Shown: positions 52,282-62,071, counted from the stretch's first letter. The stretch is DNA of 64,000 nucleotides from Pullilachnospira sp963929535 (GCA_963929535.1 CAWVIZ010000007.1:120706-184705); one strand, 5' to 3'. Numbers and translations: made by a program. Notes: a model not told the origin generated them from the sequence alone.

Positions 52282-53481
52282 GTGAAAACGATTGTGAGAA
52301 AAAAATACCTCGACAGAATCATTGAGTTAAATGGTACGCCGGACATCAAGATCATTACTGGTATTCGTCGTTCTGGTAAGTCCAAGCTGATGCAGGCATA
52401 CATGGAATACCTGAAAGCAAATTTCGAAGATATCAATATCATCTTCATTGACTTTATGGATCTGACATTTGAAGAAATCAAGGAATATCACGCTCTCCAT
52501 TCTTATGTGGAGCAACATTATGCAGAAGGTAAAATCAATTACCTCTTTGTTGACGAGGTTCAGATGTGTCCGAAGTTTGAGCTGGCTGTTAACAGCCTTT
52601 ATTCCAAAGGCAAGTATGACATCTATGTGACTGGTTCCAATGCCTTCCTGCTGAGCGCTGATCTGGCAACTCTCTTTACCGGACGATATATTGAAATTCA
52701 TGTTTTTCCGTTCAGTTTTCAGGAATATTGTCAATACTACAATAGTGTCACCGACAAGGATAACCTCTTTGATGAATACTCTTTCAAAGGTGGTTTAGCT
52801 GGTTCCTATGTTTATCCAAATGACAGGGACAGAACCACCTATATCAAGGAAGTCTATGAAACCATTGTTACAAGAGATCTGGTGCAGAAATACGCTTTGT
52901 CTGACACAACCGTTCTGCAAAGACTGAGCGAATTTCTGATGGACAATATCAGTAATCTGACTTCTCCGAACAAGGTCAGTCGGCTTTTGAATGAAAATCA
53001 TGTAGCTACCAGTCATGTGACAGTGGGCAAGTACATTAAATATCTGTGCAATGCCTTTATTTTTTATGATATCAAGCGATATGATATTCGTGGCAAAAGG
53101 TATCTGGAAAGTTCCGAGAAGTTCTATCTGTGCGATACGGGTATTCGGTATGCGATTTTAGGCAGCAGAAACATGGATTACGGCAGAGTTTATGAAAACA
53201 TGGTCTGCATCGAACTCCTGCGCCGTGGTTACGATGTTTATGTTGGAAAGCTGTATCAGAAAGAGATTGACTTCGTAGCTCAGAAAGGCAGCGAGAAAAT
53301 CTATATTCAGGTCAGCGACAATATCTCCGGTCAGGAAACCTTTGAAAGAGAATATTCTCCATTGCTGCAAATTCGAGATGCGTATCCGAAAATGATTATC
53401 GCACGAACCAGACATCCAAAATACAGCTATGAAGGCATTGAAATTCACGATATTGCAGAGTGGCTGTTACAGGAACAGTAA
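52282..53481 (+). CDS. AAA ATPase with DUF4143 domain
   Basis: A 399-aa protein. Walker A is GIRRSGKS, Walker B is INYLFVDEVQ, and a sensor strand is DIYVTGSNA. The C-terminal half is the DUF4143 nuclease-like domain (EIDFVAQKGSEKIYIQV), whose E-I-D-F...Q pattern resembles a PD-(D/E)XK core. GTG 52282, after GGTGGA, is chosen because the promoter excludes the earlier ATG. The family is widespread and poorly understood. Its own promoter and terminator and its base composition, lower in GC than the flanks, suggest an independent cassette between the two sugar clusters. Confidence 0.85.
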   Translation: MKTIVRKKYLDRIIELNGTPDIKIITGIRRSGKSKLMQAYMEYLKANFEDINIIFIDFMDLTFEEIKEYHALHSYVEQHYAEGKINYLFVDEVQMCPKFELAVNSLYSKGKYDIYVTGSNAFLLSADLATLFTGRYIEIHVFPFSFQEYCQYYNSVTDKDNLFDEYSFKGGLAGSYVYPNDRDRTTYIKEVYETIVTRDLVQKYALSDTTVLQRLSEFLMDNISNLTSPNKVSRLLNENHVATSHVTVGKYIKYLCNAFIFYDIKRYDIRGKRYLESSEKFYLCDTGIRYAILGSRNMDYGRVYENMVCIELLRRGYDVYVGKLYQKEIDFVAQKGSEKIYIQVSDNISGQETFEREYSPLLQIRDAYPKMIIARTRHPKYSYEGIEIHDIAEWLLQEQ

Positions 53482-53487
53482 TTTAGC

Positions 53488-53526
53488 TATCTCCGTCATT
53501 GCTAGATGAAATGACGGAGATATTTT
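53488..53526 (+). terminator. Rho-independent terminator after the AAA ATPase gene
   Basis: TATCTCCGTCATT (53488-53500) pairs with AATGACGGAGATA (53510-53522), followed by TTTTAT. Confidence 0.85.
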
Positions 53527-53669
53527 ATAAATGAGGCAGATATCTTTGTTACATAGTAGTTGTATATTTCGGTGTAGTGGAATGTAAAATCCGATAAAAA
53601 CCATGGAAAAATTGGTCCTCTCAAATTTCTTCTCAGATTTTTTCTATGCACTTTACTGAAATTTCCATG

Positions 53670-53697
53670 TTGGGACCAACCGGACCTGTGATAAGAT
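53670..53697 (+). promoter_or_regulatory. Possible promoter of cluster B
   Basis: TTGGGA (53670-53675) and TAAGAT (53692-53697) are 16 bp apart, 33 bp before the binding-protein start. TTGGTCC upstream at about 53613 is complementary to the GGACCAA overlapping the -35, which could be an operator or stem. Confidence 0.4.
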
Positions 53698-53730
53698 TTC
53701 ACTATCAAAAAACAGTAGGAGGAGAAATCT

Positions 53731-55086
53731 ATGAAATGGAGAAAAGCAGCAGCTTTGGTAATGACATCTGCAATGTTTTTCGGCGGAATTGCCGGATGCG
53801 GGAGTTCGGATGGCGAAAGCTCCGGAGGGGACACATCAGCGGATACCCAGGAGACGGACAGCGGATCGGAGGCAGACGCCCAGGAGAGCGGAGAACAGAA
53901 TTTTGACGGCGTGACGCTTACTCTCCTGAACCGTTCCTCTGCTACGCCGGAGGGTGTTCTGGATCAGGCCTGCCAGGTGGCGGAAGAAAAGTTCGGGTTT
54001 AAGATCGAGATCGAAGAGTGCGAGGATGACAACGTGGTAAAGACCAGACTGGCAACCGGCGACTGCCCGGATCTTCTGATCTACAATACAGGAAGCCTTC
54101 TTTCCTCTCTGAACCCGTCGCAGTACTTTATCGATCTGACAGATACGGATATGGCGGCAACCTTTGACGACGCATTTACCCAGGCAGCCAGTGTGGACGG
54201 AAAACTGTACGGAATTCCCCAGTGCGACAGTATGGGAGCAGGAATTTTCTACAATAAAGAACTGTACGAGGAGTACAACCTGGAGGTTCCCACAACCTGG
54301 GATGAGTTCCTGAGCAATCTGGATACGCTGAAGAACGCGGGCATCAACGCCATGGCCACTTCCCTGAAGGACGTGGTTTACGCTCAGCTTCCCTTCCTGG
54401 GAGACAACTATCAGCTGCTTCATGACGAACCGGACTTTGCGGAAAAATTCACAGCCGGAGAAGTGAAATTCGCGGATTCCGAGGCGGGACTCCGGGTGTG
54501 GGAGAAATACGAGGAGCTGGTTCCCTACTTTAACGAGGACAGCGCTTCCGTGGAAGCGGAGCAGATTCCGGAGAGGCTCTTTAATAAAGAGTGCGGCCAT
54601 CTGATGTATTTTACCAATCAGACATCTGCATGGGCAGAGACTTACGGAGAGGACGCTGTGAACAATATCGGATTCTTCGCGCTGCCGGGCGACACCGAAG
54701 AGCAGACGGGACTTACCATCTGGCCCTCCAACGCCATCTACGGAAATAAGGACAGCGAGAATCTGGATGCGATCATGGCATTTCTGGAGTGGTATGCATC
54801 TGATGAGGGAATGGATGCTCTGACATCCTTCTATTCACCCGCAGGCGGTTTCCATACCGGATATCAGCCGGAAGCCAATTCCCTGGAGCTGGTACAGGAA
54901 GTACAGAAATATTATACCGATGAGAACACAGCTCCGGCGCTGGAATACCTGACACCCATCAAGGGTGCCAACTGCCCGCAGATCTGCGGAGAGATCGGCA
55001 GCGGACAGACTACTGCTCAGGAGGCAGCCAAAGCCTACGATCAGGATTGTGAGAAGGCGGCCATGCAGCTTGGTATGTGGCAGTAA
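53731..55086 (+). CDS. Sugar ABC transporter substrate-binding lipoprotein (cluster B)
   Basis: A 451-aa binding protein with lipobox IAGC (Cys near residue 23), an acidic Gly/Ser/Asp linker and a family 1 fold (VTLTLLNRSS, GAGIFYNKELYEEYNLEVPTTWDEF). TAGGAGGAG precedes the ATG. Downstream permeases share the direction. The ligand is unknown. Confidence 0.92.
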   Translation: MKWRKAAALVMTSAMFFGGIAGCGSSDGESSGGDTSADTQETDSGSEADAQESGEQNFDGVTLTLLNRSSATPEGVLDQACQVAEEKFGFKIEIEECEDDNVVKTRLATGDCPDLLIYNTGSLLSSLNPSQYFIDLTDTDMAATFDDAFTQAASVDGKLYGIPQCDSMGAGIFYNKELYEEYNLEVPTTWDEFLSNLDTLKNAGINAMATSLKDVVYAQLPFLGDNYQLLHDEPDFAEKFTAGEVKFADSEAGLRVWEKYEELVPYFNEDSASVEAEQIPERLFNKECGHLMYFTNQTSAWAETYGEDAVNNIGFFALPGDTEEQTGLTIWPSNAIYGNKDSENLDAIMAFLEWYASDEGMDALTSFYSPAGGFHTGYQPEANSLELVQEVQKYYTDENTAPALEYLTPIKGANCPQICGEIGSGQTTAQEAAKAYDQDCEKAAMQLGMWQ

Positions 55087-55098
55087 CAGTAAGCGATA

Positions 55099-55170
55099 AG
55101 AAAGGCTGTTGCATAAACTTGGGCTCTGAGATTTTTGTGCAGTTGCCTGAGCGTGCAGCAGCCTTTCTTT
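55099..55170 (+). other. Long stem-loop between binding protein and permease (cluster B)
   Basis: AGAAAGGCTGTTGCA (55099-55113) pairs with TGCAGCAGCCTTTCT (55154-55168), followed by TTG. It may act as a partial terminator or mRNA stabiliser, paralleling the palindrome in cluster A. Confidence 0.7.
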
Positions 55171-55271
55171 GTCCGCTGTACATCTGCGGACAGCAGGTTG
55201 GCTTTTCGGCTTCACTGCCGCCTTCAGGACACAGCATCCGCCGCAAAAAGCTTTGAATGAAAGGAAACGAT

Positions 55272-56129
55272 ATGAATAAAAAGAAAATCTATTCCAACTG
55301 GTTCCTGGCTCCGGCTATGGTGATTTTTCTGATCTTCTTTATCGCGCCGCTGGTGATCGGCTTTTACTTCAGTCTGACAGTCTGGGACTTTAACGGGGCC
55401 ACCTTCTGTGGTCTGGATAACTACATCATGTTCTTTTCTGAGAGATCCTTAAGCATCAGTATAAAAAATACATTGATCTATGCAGTTCTGACCTCAGCGC
55501 TGAAGACGATCCTCGCCTTTTTTATCGCGGTATTTCTGACCAGCGGCATCCGCACCAAGAATACCATACGGGCCATCGTATTTTTTCCAAATCTGGTGAG
55601 TTCCATCGTAGTGGGTATTGCCTTTACCGCGTTTATGAACTACTCAGACGGAATCTTCAACAAGATCCTGCAGTTCTTCGGAGCGGAGAAGGTGGACTGG
55701 CTGGGAAATGCTTCCATAGCCCTTTATTCTGTGATCGGAACAGACGTATGGAAGGGGCTTTCCATTGCCACGGTAATCTTTATTTCCGGTATTGTCAGCA
55801 TTGATAAAAATTACTATGAGGCGGCTTCCATAGACGGCGCAACCGGCTGGCAGAAAATGAAGAGCATCACCATTCCTCTCTGCCGTCCGGCTATGAACAG
55901 CATTATCATCCTGTCCTTCATCGGCGGACTCAGAAGCTTCGACCTGATCTGGTCCATGACGGGAGGAGGCCCGGGATTTGCCACGGACGTGCTGTCATCC
56001 GTAATCTACAAGCAGTACGCTTCCGGTTTCTACGGATTGTCCACCGCCGGAAATATCGTAATGCTGGCCCTGGTATCCATTCTGGCGTTCCCGCTTCAGA
56101 AATTCCTGGTGAGTAAGGAGGTAGAGTGA
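55272..56129 (+). CDS. Sugar ABC transporter permease, MalF type (cluster B)
   Basis: A 285-aa CUT1 permease with six membrane segments and an EAA loop (EAASIDGATGWQKMKSITIP). I chose ATG 55272 with AAAGGAAA upstream; ATG 55257 is five codons earlier. Works with the next gene; no ATPase gene nearby. Confidence 0.92.
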   Translation: MNKKKIYSNWFLAPAMVIFLIFFIAPLVIGFYFSLTVWDFNGATFCGLDNYIMFFSERSLSISIKNTLIYAVLTSALKTILAFFIAVFLTSGIRTKNTIRAIVFFPNLVSSIVVGIAFTAFMNYSDGIFNKILQFFGAEKVDWLGNASIALYSVIGTDVWKGLSIATVIFISGIVSIDKNYYEAASIDGATGWQKMKSITIPLCRPAMNSIIILSFIGGLRSFDLIWSMTGGGPGFATDVLSSVIYKQYASGFYGLSTAGNIVMLALVSILAFPLQKFLVSKEVE

Positions 56130-56130
56130 G

Positions 56131-56961
56131 ATGAAACGAAAAAAAGGTCTGCTGCTTCTGGGAGATATCCTGGGGATGGCAATGGCGATCCTGATATTTG
56201 TGACCCCGTTCCTGTATATGTTTATCAATTCCCTGAAAACTCAAAAGGAAGCCAATCAGTTCAGCTTTGCCCTGCCGGAGGCGCCCCAGTGGAGCAATTA
56301 TGTGGAGGTATTTAAGGCAAGTGATTATGTACTGATCACCGCCTTTAAAAACAGCATTATCCTGACCTGCTGCTCGGTATTGGGACTGGTGCTGGTCTGC
56401 TCTATGGCCGGATATGTGGTGCAGAGACGAAAGGACAGGACCATTAAGGCGGTCAACAATCTTCTGCTGGTGGGGCTGATCATTTCCCCGGCGATCCTGC
56501 CTACCATCTGGATCCTGCAGGGGCTCCATATTTACCGGACGCTTCTGGGAGCGATCTTTGTTCAGATCGCGGGTTCGATCCCCTATACCACCATGCTGTA
56601 CCGGGGCTTCATCTCCACCATACCCCAGGAGCTGGAGGAGGCGGGTTATATTGACGGATGCAATCCGGCCAATATGTTCCGGAAGATCATCTTCCCGCTG
56701 TTAAAGCCCATCACCGCCACAGTGGTGATCTTAAATGCCGTGAATTTCTTCAATGACTTTATGACGCCTCTGTATTTCCTGCCGGGAAAGGAAAACAGTA
56801 CGGTGCAGATGACGCTGTACAACTTTAAGGGACAATATTCCAGCTCCTACAACCTGTTGTTTGCCGACGCCCTGGTGGTGACGATCCCGCTGCTGATCGT
56901 GTTTATTTTCCTGAATAAGCGGATCATGGCAGGCATGGTGGCAGGCTCGGTGAAGGGATAA
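56131..56961 (+). CDS. Sugar ABC transporter permease, MalG type (cluster B)
   Basis: A 276-aa CUT1 permease with six membrane segments, EAA motif EEAGYIDGCNPANMFRKIIFP and the MalG-like end MAGMVAGSVKG. AAGGAGG lies in the end of the upstream gene; the genes are one base apart. Confidence 0.93.
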   Translation: MKRKKGLLLLGDILGMAMAILIFVTPFLYMFINSLKTQKEANQFSFALPEAPQWSNYVEVFKASDYVLITAFKNSIILTCCSVLGLVLVCSMAGYVVQRRKDRTIKAVNNLLLVGLIISPAILPTIWILQGLHIYRTLLGAIFVQIAGSIPYTTMLYRGFISTIPQELEEAGYIDGCNPANMFRKIIFPLLKPITATVVILNAVNFFNDFMTPLYFLPGKENSTVQMTLYNFKGQYSSSYNLLFADALVVTIPLLIVFIFLNKRIMAGMVAGSVKG

Positions 56962-57105
56962 ATCCGTAGATTATCCGTAAACTGTAATGGATAAAGACCA
57001 GAACAGCAAAAAGATTCCTGAAATAAATAGTTATTTTTATCCGTTTTATGATAAAATAATGATGTTGCGTAATAATTTATGAAGATATTCCGGAGAGGAA
57101 AACTC

Positions 57106-58878
57106 ATGAAATTTCAAACAAAGCTGAGGGCTGTGTACGCTGTTCTGGGAGTTCTGACCGCTGTAGTGGCAGGGACGATCTACTATTCCGTGAGTATGGA
57201 AAGAATGAAGGAGCAGGAAAAACAGACCCTCTCCATCAACGCGGAACAATTGGGCCAACAGTATGGACAGATGATCCAGTCCATGAAGGATGTGAGCTAT
57301 TACCTGCTCAGTGACCCGGATACCCTGACGGCGATCACTACGATCTCCACCATGGAAAGATCAGACAGAACGGAGCAGTATTTCCTGGATGCGGAGGAGG
57401 TGATCCGTTCCAGTGAGAATAACGATTATATCAGCCAGCGTTTTTACCGGGTAGTATTCTGCAACAACAACTGTGATCCCATAGCCAATCACAATCTGGA
57501 CAGCAGAGAGATCAGGAACGGCGTGGATTACAGGGAAATGCCATGGTACGGGAAGATCCAGGAAAGTCAGGACACTTTTACGATCCTTGGAATTCATAAG
57601 GATACCTGGGGAAAGGAAGAGAATCCCCAGGTACTCTCTGTGGTAAAAGAGATCCAGGGAAAGAATATGGGATATATTGAAGTGCAGCAAAGCCTGGATA
57701 TCATACAGGATACGCTTCTGGTGGCAGATCCGGACCTGAATGTGTGCATTCTGGACGGCAAGGGGAATGTAATATACCAGAACCGGGAGCAGGATCTGGC
57801 ATTTTGCCGGAAGCTGCTGGATGGAAGAGACGTGGCCGCTGATACTTTTACAGACAGCGGCGGACGGGAGGTCCTGGCTGCAGGCGAGTATGTGGAGGAT
57901 GTGGGCACCACGGTACTGGTCTATAAGGACAGCGCGGATATAGGAAAAGATTCGGCCTACATTCTGTACATGACAATTTTTGTGATCGGAAGCATGCTTC
58001 TGTTTGCGTTTTTATATGTCATGGTATCCACCAGACATCTGACCAGGCCTCTGGTCCAGCTTCAGAATGCCATGAAGAATACCAGTCTGGAGAATCTGAA
58101 TCAGTCCATGGGGCTGGATCTGAAAGACGGGGATGATGAATTCCAGAGAATGGGACAGGCTTATGAGGATATGAGAACCCGCCTGTACCATGCGATCCAG
58201 AGAGAGCAGCAGCTTTCCACGCTGCAGCTCCAGACCCAGTTCGATATGCTGCAGGCGCAGGTGAATCCCCACTTTATCTACAATGTGCTGAACGTGATTT
58301 CCGGAAGGGGAAGCATGAATGATGACGAGGTGATCTGCGATATCTGCGACGATCTGGCAGGAATGCTGCGCTATTCCACTGATACCAAGGAGAAATACGC
58401 CACATTAAGAGAAGAGATTACCTATCTGGAACTGTATTTTTCCCTGCTGAAATACCGTTACCGGCATAAGCTGGAGTACAGTATCGTTCTGGATCCGGCG
58501 GTGGAGGACCAGCGTCTGCCCAAGCTGCTGGTTCAGCAGATCGTGGAGAACAGTGTCAGCCACGGATTCCGGAATACCAGCGGAGTCATGAAGATTTCTG
58601 TGACAGGGGGACAGAGACAGGGATTCTGGTATATCCAGGTGAGAGACAATGGAGAAGGCTTTTCTACTGAGGCGCTGAAGCGCCTGGAGGAGGGAATGGA
58701 ACAGATCCGGAAGGATCTGTCCGCGGACTGCAGAAATGTGGAAATGAAGATAGGCGGAATGGGAATTCTCAATACCTTTGCCCGTCTGTATCTGATCAAT
58801 GGTGACAACATGATATTCCGTATCACCAACCCTGGGGATGGGGGAGCTGAAGTGACTATCGGAGCGGCATTACAGTGA
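57106..58878 (+). CDS. YesM-type sensor histidine kinase (cluster B)
   Basis: A 590-aa membrane kinase. TM1 is at about 8-28, the external sensor at about 30-290 and TM2 at about 292-315, then HAMP. The phosphoacceptor motif is VNPHFIYNVLNV; ATP-binding motifs are VENSVSHGF and DNGEGF. ATG 57106 is preceded by GGAGAGGA; an upstream ATG at 57079 has no site. It is 16 bp from the regulator gene and follows the permeases, the reverse of the order in cluster A. Confidence 0.9.
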   Translation: MKFQTKLRAVYAVLGVLTAVVAGTIYYSVSMERMKEQEKQTLSINAEQLGQQYGQMIQSMKDVSYYLLSDPDTLTAITTISTMERSDRTEQYFLDAEEVIRSSENNDYISQRFYRVVFCNNNCDPIANHNLDSREIRNGVDYREMPWYGKIQESQDTFTILGIHKDTWGKEENPQVLSVVKEIQGKNMGYIEVQQSLDIIQDTLLVADPDLNVCILDGKGNVIYQNREQDLAFCRKLLDGRDVAADTFTDSGGREVLAAGEYVEDVGTTVLVYKDSADIGKDSAYILYMTIFVIGSMLLFAFLYVMVSTRHLTRPLVQLQNAMKNTSLENLNQSMGLDLKDGDDEFQRMGQAYEDMRTRLYHAIQREQQLSTLQLQTQFDMLQAQVNPHFIYNVLNVISGRGSMNDDEVICDICDDLAGMLRYSTDTKEKYATLREEITYLELYFSLLKYRYRHKLEYSIVLDPAVEDQRLPKLLVQQIVENSVSHGFRNTSGVMKISVTGGQRQGFWYIQVRDNGEGFSTEALKRLEEGMEQIRKDLSADCRNVEMKIGGMGILNTFARLYLINGDNMIFRITNPGDGGAEVTIGAALQ

Positions 58879-58894
58879 GAGAGGATGATGAGCA

Positions 58895-60385
58895 ATGTAT
58901 CAGGTTTTGATCGCAGAGGATGAGCCTGCGGCGATGGAACATCTGTGTCATGTGATCCAGAACAAGTGTCCCGGCTTTTTGGTGGCGGGAACGGCGGAGG
59001 ATGGAAAAAGCGCGCTGGAGCAGATGGAATATCTCCGCCCGGATGTTCTGATCACCGATGTGCGGATGCCGGTGATGGACGGTATTTTCCTGATCAGAAG
59101 AGTGAAGGAAAAATACCCTGATGTCCTTACGGTGATCGTCAGCGGATACCAGGAATTTGACTATGCCCAGTCGGCTCTCAGGTATGGGGTGTGCGATTAT
59201 ATCCTGAAGCCGGTGAAGCCCTCTGTTCTTCAGGAATGCATGTACGGACTGGGAAAACGTCTGGATGAATATTACTATGGGATGAGAAACCGGATGATCC
59301 AGGAAATGTGCGCGGGGACATCCCCCAGTCCGGAACAGTTCGGCCGGATCTTTTCGGAAAAAGAGTATTATGTGGCTCTTCTGAGAAGGAACTGCCTTCC
59401 GAGACGGTTCGCCGAGTTCAGAGGCGTGGAGATCTTTTCCGGCAAAGAAGAACAGATGATGGTATACGGAAGGGATGAAATGGAGTCTCTGTACATCTGT
59501 CCCTCCGGACTGCTGCTGTACAACAGTTTTTACCAGCTTATGATGCATGTGCTGGAGAAGGAAAGAAAAAATTCCGCGTTTTATACCATGGTGCTGCGGG
59601 GGAAACCCATACAGGCAAAGCAGCTTCCGGAAATGATCCGCCAGTTTTATCAGACGCTGAATTACCGTCTGGTGATCGGAAAGGATCAGATCATCCGGCT
59701 GGAGGAGGACCCGGAGGAAGAGGAAAGAATCCAGAGGACAGACAATGATTCCCTAAGTCGACTGGAATATCTGGTAAAGGAGCGGAATCAGCAGGAGATC
59801 CCGGGAGAGATCGCCCGGTGTTTTGCCAGATGGACGAATGAAGAATATACTCAGCTTGCCACGGAGGAGAAGGTCAGGGAGATGTTCAGCCTGTTCAGAA
59901 GGGCGGATCTTTTGAAGGAGCCTGTGGCTATGTGCGAATATTTCATAGACGAGGCCTTTTATTACGCGGAAAATATGCAGAAGCTGGCGGAGAATATCCA
60001 GCAGATCCTGTGCAGAAATATCCTGGAGGAAGGGCGGACGGGAAAGATCGATACCCCGGAATTTTTCCATAAGATCGAGGAATACATGAAAGATCACCTT
60101 TCGGAGCAGCTCTCTCCTCAGAAGGTCTGCGGGGTGTTCGGAATTTCCCAGGCATATCTCAGCAGGCTTTTCCGGAAGTACAGCACCTCCAGCTTCAGCA
60201 AACGGCTGACTGTTATGAGGGTGGAACGGGCGCAGCAGATCATGAGAGAGAATAATGAACTGTTCATCAAGGACATCGCGGCCCGGGTGGGATATGGAGA
60301 CCAGTTCTACTTCAGCAGGATCTTCAGGTCCATCGCGGGGATCAGCCCTACGGAATATCTGGAAACCATAAAAAGTGAGGAGTAA
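58895..60385 (+). CDS. YesN-type response regulator (cluster B)
   Basis: A 496-aa regulator, longer than its cluster A counterpart because of a middle domain of about 260 residues. The receiver has IAEDEP, Asp55 in LITDVRMPV and Lys in YILKPVKP. The AraC-type HTH has VCGVFGISQAYLSRLFRK and IAARVGYGDQFYFSRIF, ending GISPTEYL. Weak GAGAGGATGATG precedes the ATG. It probably controls the cluster B transporter. Confidence 0.92.
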   Translation: MYQVLIAEDEPAAMEHLCHVIQNKCPGFLVAGTAEDGKSALEQMEYLRPDVLITDVRMPVMDGIFLIRRVKEKYPDVLTVIVSGYQEFDYAQSALRYGVCDYILKPVKPSVLQECMYGLGKRLDEYYYGMRNRMIQEMCAGTSPSPEQFGRIFSEKEYYVALLRRNCLPRRFAEFRGVEIFSGKEEQMMVYGRDEMESLYICPSGLLLYNSFYQLMMHVLEKERKNSAFYTMVLRGKPIQAKQLPEMIRQFYQTLNYRLVIGKDQIIRLEEDPEEEERIQRTDNDSLSRLEYLVKERNQQEIPGEIARCFARWTNEEYTQLATEEKVREMFSLFRRADLLKEPVAMCEYFIDEAFYYAENMQKLAENIQQILCRNILEEGRTGKIDTPEFFHKIEEYMKDHLSEQLSPQKVCGVFGISQAYLSRLFRKYSTSSFSKRLTVMRVERAQQIMRENNELFIKDIAARVGYGDQFYFSRIFRSIAGISPTEYLETIKSEE

Positions 60386-60387
60386 AA

Positions 60388-60436
60388 AACAGCAGGAGGG
60401 TGCGCCGCAGACAGTATGCGGCGTATCCTCCTGTTT
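60388..60436 (+). terminator. Rho-independent terminator after cluster B
   Basis: AAACAGCAGGAGGGTGCG-type arm (from 60388) pairs with its complement ending CTCCTGTTT (60436), with GCCGCA/TGCGGC at the top of the stem. With A and T tracts on both ends it could also stop transcription from the opposite strand. Confidence 0.75.
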
Positions 60437-60485
60437 GGCTGCGGCGCACGTTTCTTAAAGGAAAGCAGGGATATCCCGGAGTAAT

Positions 60486-61475
60486 TCAGCCGCCCAAAGT
60501 CTGGGAAATCTCCAGCCCTCCCTGCGTGCAGAATACCCATTTATCTGTTACATCTTCCAGCGATTCTTTGGGAGACGGATAATCTGTTTCCTGGCCGTCC
60601 GGGCCGATATAGCGGATACAGCGGCCGTCCTGCAGAAAATAAAAGCGGTATTCTTCCCCGGCCCCAAAAACAAATACAAATCTCAGATGGCAGGAATCAC
60701 CGGAGGTGTCATAGTAATATTCCGCCGCATACTCCTGGGAAAGAGGAAAAGAATAGCTCCCTTTGGGTGCGGAGATCTTGCAGATATTTCCTTCCTCATC
60801 CAGATAGCGGCTGGTCCCTCCGCTTCCTTCCTGGACTGTGAAGGAAGAAAGATTATACTGGATCCCATAATACAATTCCCGGATATCCCCAATCTCCTGC
60901 TCAATGTCAATTTCCTGAGAGGCGGACTGCTGTGTCTCCTGCTCAGCCGCTTTACCGGAATCAGCCGTCTGTTCTGCGGCCTCCTGCTCTTCCGTCTGTT
61001 GGCTGCCGGAATCAGGATCTGATTCGGAGGCGCCTGCATCCTCTGAGGAAGCGGCATTTCCGGAGGAAGAGGCATCTGCGCCGCCCTGCGGCGATTCAGA
61101 AGGCGCTGCATCGGAGGGATCGCTTGGAGGAAGATCCTGAAGATCAGGATATGGCTCGGGAGCAGAACCGGCAGCATCGTCCGGAGAGGATTCCCCTGAG
61201 CTGTGGGCCGCAGAGGTATCCGGAGTATCGGCTTCCTCATCCAGGGAAGCTTCCTGCTGAAGGGAAGTTTCTTCCGTTTTCCCGAAACCGGGGGAAAAGA
61301 AAAAAAAGATTCCCGCAGCTGCCGCCACGATGAGAAACGCAGCGGAAAGGATCAGGGCGATCCGTTTTCCGGATCGGGATGGAACAGGGGAAGACGGCGG
61401 AGAAACCGGTGCTCCGCAGTTTTCACAGAATCTGGCATCATCCGGAAGCGGAGTGCTGCAGTTTGGACATTTCAT
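60486..61475 (-). CDS. Zinc-ribbon single-TM protein with outer domain
   Basis: A 329-aa protein. A zinc ribbon (CPNCSTPLPDDARFCENCG) at the N terminus is followed by a basic patch, one membrane segment (about 40-62), a long Ser/Ala/Glu/Asp low-complexity linker (about 70-210) and a beta-rich outer domain (about 215-329). AGGAGGG precedes ATG 61475. This layout is common in Lachnospiraceae and repeats that of the 9186-10601 protein, though the outer domains do not look alike. Function is unknown. Confidence 0.75.
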   Translation of the reverse strand: MKCPNCSTPLPDDARFCENCGAPVSPPSSPVPSRSGKRIALILSAAFLIVAAAAGIFFFFSPGFGKTEETSLQQEASLDEEADTPDTSAAHSSGESSPDDAAGSAPEPYPDLQDLPPSDPSDAAPSESPQGGADASSSGNAASSEDAGASESDPDSGSQQTEEQEAAEQTADSGKAAEQETQQSASQEIDIEQEIGDIRELYYGIQYNLSSFTVQEGSGGTSRYLDEEGNICKISAPKGSYSFPLSQEYAAEYYYDTSGDSCHLRFVFVFGAGEEYRFYFLQDGRCIRYIGPDGQETDYPSPKESLEDVTDKWVFCTQGGLEISQTLGG

Positions 61476-61739
61476 GGAAATCCCTCCTAAAAAATATGAC
61501 CTGACCATTGCCGGCCGCAACGGGAACAGAGCTGGAAACAGAAGCGGATGCCGGCAAAGCACAGTAACGTCTTTAGCTGTATCATATCATGCGGCGGAGC
61601 GTCAGGCAACCGTAAAACCGCAGGCAGCAGGGCAGGAAAGAGAGCAAAATCGTAACGGTTCATCCTTTCGGCCGCACTGTAGCGGAAAATCATCAAAAAA
61701 AGGAAAAGTAATCACGCTCTGTATCTGACAGACACGTCA

Positions 61740-61960
61740 AAATTTCCCGGCAAGTTGCAGGGCTTTGGTCTTCGCTTCGCTGCGGTCGGCGCTAACCGTG
61801 TGCCGCTGGCACACAGCGCCCCTTGCGGCAGCTGCCAGATGGACATGCCCGCATGTCCGCTTGGCTCGTTGCCCGCGGGAATAAATTCATCTCTGAAAAT
61901 TTTCCCATAGACCAGACTTTCATAGGGCAACATGCGATGTGGACACGCGTCCACATATTT
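61740..61960. repeat. Hairpin-rich intergenic element
   Basis: Several nested inverted repeats lie close together: GGCGCT...AGCGCC enclosing GTGTGCC/GGCACAC (61788-61820), GGCAGCTGCC (61827-61836), and GGACATGC-CC-GCATGTCC (61841-61858). The last resembles the GGGCATGC-TG-GCATGCCC palindromes in the ileS leader. No convincing gene is present between 61476 and 62071. It could be a mobile hairpin element or a structured RNA. Confidence 0.6.
61937..61956. promoter_or_regulatory. Inverted repeat upstream of the LacI-type gene
   Basis: ATGTGGAC and GTCCACAT are separated by 4 bp, 116 bp before the LacI-type start. It could be an operator for autoregulation, although LacI operators usually have a central CG with no gap. 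It could also be part of the neighbouring hairpin element. Confidence 0.35.
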
Positions 61961-62071
61961 CATCATTGCCAGAAATTACCATATTTTTTATTATATTACC
62001 ATGAAAAACACAAAGGAAAATCACACGGAGAAATCAAAATTATGCAATTCACACAATGAGGGGAAAAGGCT

